DNA from: Fibrella arboris
GTDB taxonomy: Bacteria; Bacteroidota; Bacteroidia; Cytophagales; Spirosomataceae
Length of the DNA: 64,000 nucleotides
Assembly (NCBI RefSeq): GCF_041321095.1
Contig: NZ_JBGGWE010000001.1
Coordinates: forward strand, 434,001 to 498,000
Direction: 5' to 3'
The stretch's first letter is position 1. Each line of letters opens with the position of its first letter. Below the pieces are notes generated by a model. That model made no database searches and was not told where the DNA came from. It was given only the letters and a program-made list of their open reading frames with translations. Both the position numbers and the translations under genes were made by a program. Positions 61,501 through 64,000 of the stretch are shown in pieces.

Positions 61501-62014
61501 GGCCATATTCGGCGGCACGTTCGGTAAATATGGGTATGTTACCGGGACCAGTATGATTATTGATGAACAGTTGATTCCTACGAACCGAATCGGGGCGCAT
61601 GCCTGAATAACAGACGTAGATATCGAGCCAGCCATCGGCATTCACGTCGGCCAGGGTAACACCCGTTTTCCAACCAGTTGGCCGACCGGCTACTCCTGCT
61701 TTTGCGGTAACATCCGTGAATGCCAGGGGTGCGCCCGATTTTGCGGTATCGCCCTCATTCAGAAACAGCTTATTGGGCACCTGGTTGCCGGTGAAGTACA
61801 GGTCAACGCGGCCATCGTTATTGAGATCGCCCGCAGCGACACCGGCACCGTTGTAGAAGTATTCAAACGACAGAATGTTTTCCTGTTCGGTTTCCTGCAA
61901 CATATTGGCAAACGCAAGGCCGGTCTGGGCCGGGTCCGTTTTCTCGAACAGCGTGCTTCCGTTATTACAGCCGAGACAGGCAACAAAAATCAGTAGAAAT
62001 ACGGCAGGTTTCAT
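58541..62014 (-). CDS. FG-GAP/VCBS lipoprotein with in-frame palindromic inserts
   Basis: This 1157-aa lipoprotein (MKPAVFLLIFVACLGC, Cys16) has the same plan as its neighbour: FG-GAP propeller blades (GDLNNDGRVDLYF, DYDRDGDLDCFLI), an ASPIC/UnbV domain (GIGATVTVDNGGQTQTQENY) and a second propeller (GDVDGDGQPDAYV). Three linkers differ from the paralogue by low-complexity Pro/Gly-rich segments: residues about 278-308, 633-675 and 740-761. Each is encoded by an inverted-repeat DNA element that keeps the frame open. A SusD gene and a SusC tail lie upstream on the same strand, so it is probably the last gene of that uptake locus. Confidence 0.9.
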   Translation of the reverse strand: MKPAVFLLIFVACLGCNNGSTLFEKTDPAQTGLAFANMLQETEQENILSFEYFYNGAGVAAGDLNNDGRVDLYFTGNQVPNKLFLNEGDTAKSGAPLAFTDVTAKAGVAGRPTGWKTGVTLADVNADGWLDIYVCYSGMRPDSVRRNQLFINNHTGPGNIPIFTERAAEYGLADSGYSVQANFFDYDRDGDLDCFLINHNLKNYQRKEAAVMRAERDYNAGDKLFRNDGGRFVDVSEAEGIKGNPLGFGLGVSVTDANGDGWPDVYVANDFVEDDYLYINQLGQGAKGVGLGATTGGANPAPHAPSPRPAAFRDELRERIGHTSYSAMGVDIADVNNDARPDIFTLDMLPEDNARQKLLIWPDNWQVYQAQLKNGFWHQNMRNMLQINQQTPGGSGHFAEVGQLAGVSATDWSWGALLADFDLDGRKDLFVSNGLGRDLTNADFTKYLSDEEQMQKGTSLLDQLKQMPSTPTKNYIFRNISGPQPDSVAFQNRQKEWGFDENTRSNGCAYADLDNDGDLDLITNNLNEPARIYRNTERDQNEGHFLKIKLKGPAGNLFGIGATVTVDNGGQTQTQENYPTRGYLSASHDALLFGLPDGAKPTRIQVRWPDGRIDNVPSANADQTLTVEYARAGPTPDAGPPSPENQERGATLRSLAEASPTPWFSGEGGPASGVGVGYTHTIAPVNDFERQLMLPEQYSYAGPRLAVGDVDGDGQPDAYVCGTPEKPGTLLLGRSDASAEGKGPGRADGSVKSPFIPAPLPYAPGSSPRKNADAVLADFNGDKRPDLFVVNGGYSIRDFSEMPDQLWLNENGRLVPATLPEDKINGSCVTTIDVDRDGDLDLFVGGFVRPNRYPLVDESMLLINDGHAHFTLKSLGQLGLVTDATTTDVDRDGWPDLVVVGEWMPVTVLINAHNRSFSNSPIQSLSGWWNRVEKADLDGDGDDDLIVGNIGQNTQFRATTAEPATLVYEDFDQNGVLDCFMTYFIQGKAYPAHTRDEIGEQVTSLRRTFQTYASYSTATLDQFFDPSVLERAQKREINETRTLLLENQNGQFVPHSLPQTAQYAPVFAILADDLDHDGKKDLVLMGNNSKLRLRLGKVDANHGLVLRNTGDFRFETVPMTQSGLFVNGDVRDIKRVGRYLLIGECDGPLKTFRMVGM
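59733..59794. repeat. In-frame inverted repeat, third insert
   Basis: The 14-nt arms GGCAAAGGGGCTGG and CCAGGCCCTTTGCC match at 13 positions around a 34-base loop, inside the FG-GAP gene (residues about 740-761). GCGTAGGGCAAAGGGGC shares vocabulary with the repeat upstream of secA. Confidence 0.6.
59990..60116. repeat. In-frame 41-bp-arm inverted repeat inside the FG-GAP gene
   Basis: The arms 59990-60030 and 60076-60116 match at 40 of 41 positions around a 45-base loop. They encode residues about 633-675 (PTPDAGPPSPENQERG ... SPTPWFSGEGGPASG) between the ASPIC/UnbV domain and the second propeller. There is no stop in the coding frame on either arm. Confidence 0.95.
61092..61171. repeat. In-frame inverted repeat, first insert
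   Basis: The 14-nt arms CTGGGGCTGGGGGC and GCCCCCTGCCCCAG match at 13 positions, with further partial pairing inside. It encodes residues about 282-308 (GAKGVGLGATTGGANPAPHA...), which are absent at the same site in the paralogue. Confidence 0.75.
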
Positions 62015-62061
62015 AGGTACGTAAAGATACTACCTGAATGGTAGATATGTAGGGGCGCCCC

Positions 62062-62175
62062 TTGCGGGCGCCCGTCTCGCGGAAGCAATAGTGTATAGTA
62101 GAAGAAGCCGTTACATGTGATTGTAACGGCTTCTTCTACTATACACTATTGCTTTCGCGAGACGGGCACCCGCAA
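62062..62175. repeat. 54-bp-arm inverted repeat between SusD and FG-GAP genes
   Basis: The arms 62062-62115 and 62122-62175 match at 52 of 54 positions around only a six-base loop. The arm carries GAAGCAATAGTGTATAGTAG and AAGAAGCCGTTACA. It lies in the 202-bp gap between the two genes, flanked by GTAGGGGCGCCCC and GTAGGGCCACCCC words. Confidence 0.97.
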
Positions 62176-62216
62176 CCGATTCGGGTAGGGCCACCCCTAC
62201 CTATCAATCCTGTGGA

Positions 62217-63812
62217 TTAATACCCTGCGTTCTGTGGTTGCAGGTTCGGGTTACTGTCGATGGCCTGTTGCGGGAATGGGAACAGAACAGCCGTATCAGG
62301 TGACTTGGTTGCCCGTTGGTCAACTGGGTTCAGGAACGTGCCAAAGCGAATTTCATCGCTCCGGCGCCAGCCTTCCCAGTACAATTCACGACCACGCTCT
62401 GCCAGAATAGCCGTCAGATCAACCGTGGCAAGCGATGTGGCACCGCGTGTGGTCCGCAGGTTATTGACGATACCAGCTGCCGTTTGGCCTTGTGGATCCG
62501 TTCCCCCGCGCGCAATAGCCTCGGCTTTCATCAGCAGCACATCAGCATAACGAAGCAGGATGTAATCATTGGTTGGGTTGTTGTAGGTCGTTGGGTTTGG
62601 CAGGTATTTGATAACCCGGATGCCGTTCACCTCATTGGCCAGACCAATATTCACGTTTGGTGTAAACACCAGCGGGTTACCACTACGGTCTTTCAACGGA
62701 ACCAGCGCCGTGGTGCCGGCAGCCGGCGGACCAAATTGCTGACCAACCTGAAAACCAGCGGTCAGACCGGTAATGGGCGTCAAATCAGATGGTTGCGCTG
62801 AACGGCGTTCGTCGTTGGCCTCAAAGCTGTTATAGAAATCCGATAAGGTCGTGAAACCGTTCCAGGCACCAATGTACTGGTTGTAGTGCTCGGTCATGAA
62901 GTACCGGTTCTGAACACTACCTGGCTGCGCCGTTGCTGTGTTCTGAATGGTAAAGATCATTTCGCTCGAACGCTGATCATTGTCCCAGTGGAAGTTATCG
63001 AAATATTTCCCTTTAGCATTCAGCGCAAAAGCCGTATTGGCAATGACCTGATTTGAAAAATAAATCGCCGAGTCCATATCAGCCTTAGCGAACGTGTATG
63101 GTCCGGCAGGCGATGATGGATTCTGGTTGTACACCGCCCGGTTCAGGTACATTTTAGCCAGCATGGCAGCGGCGGCTTCTTTCGTAGCCAGGTTTGCCGT
63201 TGCTTTCGTGTAGGTTGGCAGGGTAGCAAAAGCAGCCCGCAAATCGCTGATCACAAAGTTAGACGCTGCCTGACGGCTTAGCACCTGTGGGTTGGCGTCA
63301 GCGGCATCGGTCACCTGACGAACAGGTGTACGGCCAAATAAGTCAACGATATACGAGGTGAAGAAGCCACGCAGGAAACGAGCTTGCGCAACCAGTTGAG
63401 CGTTCGAACCAGCGGCGTAAACGGCCTGCGTAGCCCGGAAAGCACCCGTATTCATGTCGTTCCAGGCATTGAGTACTTCCGTGTGCTGCGAATCCCAGGT
63501 GTGCTGGTGCAGCTTACGCCATACGCCGAAGTCATCCCAGTCAGTACCACGGGTGGGGCCCATCATTTCGTCTGACGGATGCTCTTGCAACGCATAGGTA
63601 CGTCCCTGGCTGTTTGCAATGACATTTAGCGCCTGATAAGCACCCTGTAATGTAGCTGCGGGGTCAAGCGTGATAGACCCCTGCTTGGCATCGGTTGATG
63701 ATAAGGCACCAAATACCTTGTCATCGAGATTTGTACAGCCATTGATGCCTGCCCCACCAACCAATACGGTAGCGGTTAGCAAGCCAATGGTCTTATATTT
63801 TGAAAAGCTCAT
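62217..63812 (-). CDS. SusD/RagB outer-membrane lipoprotein
   Basis: This 531-aa lipoprotein (Cys26 in GINGC) has the SusD fold. TPR-type helices include LVAQARFLRGFFTSYIVDLFGRTPV and the closing family phrase YILLRYADVLLMKAEAIARGG...LYWEGWRRSDEIRFGTF, ending NPNLQPQNAGY. It differs strongly from the SusD at 48766-50385. It pairs with the SusC whose tail begins at 63913 and is upstream of the two FG-GAP lipoprotein genes. Confidence 0.95.
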   Translation of the reverse strand: MSFSKYKTIGLLTATVLVGGAGINGCTNLDDKVFGALSSTDAKQGSITLDPAATLQGAYQALNVIANSQGRTYALQEHPSDEMMGPTRGTDWDDFGVWRKLHQHTWDSQHTEVLNAWNDMNTGAFRATQAVYAAGSNAQLVAQARFLRGFFTSYIVDLFGRTPVRQVTDAADANPQVLSRQAASNFVISDLRAAFATLPTYTKATANLATKEAAAAMLAKMYLNRAVYNQNPSSPAGPYTFAKADMDSAIYFSNQVIANTAFALNAKGKYFDNFHWDNDQRSSEMIFTIQNTATAQPGSVQNRYFMTEHYNQYIGAWNGFTTLSDFYNSFEANDERRSAQPSDLTPITGLTAGFQVGQQFGPPAAGTTALVPLKDRSGNPLVFTPNVNIGLANEVNGIRVIKYLPNPTTYNNPTNDYILLRYADVLLMKAEAIARGGTDPQGQTAAGIVNNLRTTRGATSLATVDLTAILAERGRELYWEGWRRSDEIRFGTFLNPVDQRATKSPDTAVLFPFPQQAIDSNPNLQPQNAGY

Positions 63813-63912
63813 GTTTTTAAAATAAAATGTTCTGTTGATGCCTGTTCGTATGCACTAGATAATATGAAAATAATACTATTAGTACATACGAGCCAGGACT
63901 CATACTAGTTGC

Positions 63913-64000
63913 TTAGAACCCAACATTTAATCCCAGCGTGATCGTACGGGGCGTTGGGTATGGCGTGTAGTCGATACCCAGTGATGGAATACCGTTCCCA
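63913..64000 (-). CDS. SusC/RagA-type transporter, C-terminal end only
   Basis: The last 28 codons are visible: NGIPSLGIDYTPYPTPRTIT, then LGLNVGF and stop. This is the classic final strand of SusC-type TonB-linked outer-membrane proteins, ending in Phe for barrel insertion. It stops 100 bp before the SusD start. The rest lies beyond the right edge. Confidence 0.9.
   Translation of the reverse strand, partial: GNGIPSLGIDYTPYPTPRTITLGLNVGF

Noticed and set aside
1..64000. CRISPR arrays, tRNA or rRNA genes
   Set aside because: No regular spaced direct repeats and no tRNA or rRNA signatures were found in reading the sequence; a covariance scan would be the decisive test.

Overview
The window comes from a Bacteroidota chromosome, most likely a Cytophagales member close to Spirosoma. 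The evidence is two SusC/SusD-type outer-membrane pairs, an ECF sigma/FecR pair, a type IX secretion (gliding-motility) C-terminal domain, a hybrid two-component regulator, DUF4142, DUF1080, DUF5723 and DUF6624 proteins, and a general lack of Shine-Dalgarno sites. No rRNA, tRNA, CRISPR array or intact transposase was seen.

Layout. 1-4.9 kb (minus strand): a partial DUF5723 outer-membrane protein, then NifU-like protein, a divergent peptide deformylase and an arsenic operon (arsR, arsM, arsN2, arsC) with two copies of one operator and no efflux pump. 5-12.9 kb: GH16 glucanase lipoprotein, SecA, a small conserved protein, a BatD-like protein and chorismate synthase. 13-15 kb: a three-gene set of a fulvocin C-like eight-cysteine lipoprotein, a DUF1573 lipoprotein and a membrane TlpA-type thioredoxin. 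15-20.3 kb: small envelope genes, a flavin reductase, and a 1.1-kb cassette (66-aa protein plus nucleotidyltransferase-like protein) bounded by 150-bp direct repeats of the flavin reductase 3' end. 20.3-32.9 kb: DinB, RidA, MsrB, ABC exporter, two small membrane-protein/regulator units, a type IX secreted protein, DUF1080, a DUF922 metalloprotease candidate, a glycosyltransferase and a KAS III.

33-42.5 kb is a carbohydrate locus. It holds a periplasmic-binding-protein/histidine kinase/receiver/AraC hybrid sensor, a GH97 glycosidase, a sugar porter, a PfkB-family sugar kinase and a secreted GH32 fructanase. The combination points to fructan or sucrose use. 42.7-53.8 kb is a second nutrient-uptake locus: cupin, ECF sigma, FecR, STN-bearing SusC, SusD, a toroid-like secreted protein and an SxxK serine hydrolase. 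53.9-64 kb holds a DUF6624 gene followed by a relict 3' end of the serine hydrolase, two large FG-GAP/UnbV lipoproteins, and a SusD with the tail of its SusC.

The most striking non-gene signal is a set of long, nearly perfect inverted repeats, usually in gaps between genes. Two of them (40760-40912 and 50387-50541) are the same element with an internal block changed identically in both arms. Others lie in frame inside the FG-GAP gene at 58541-62014 and encode linker residues. A 7-mer, GGTACGT, is also heavily over-represented across the window.
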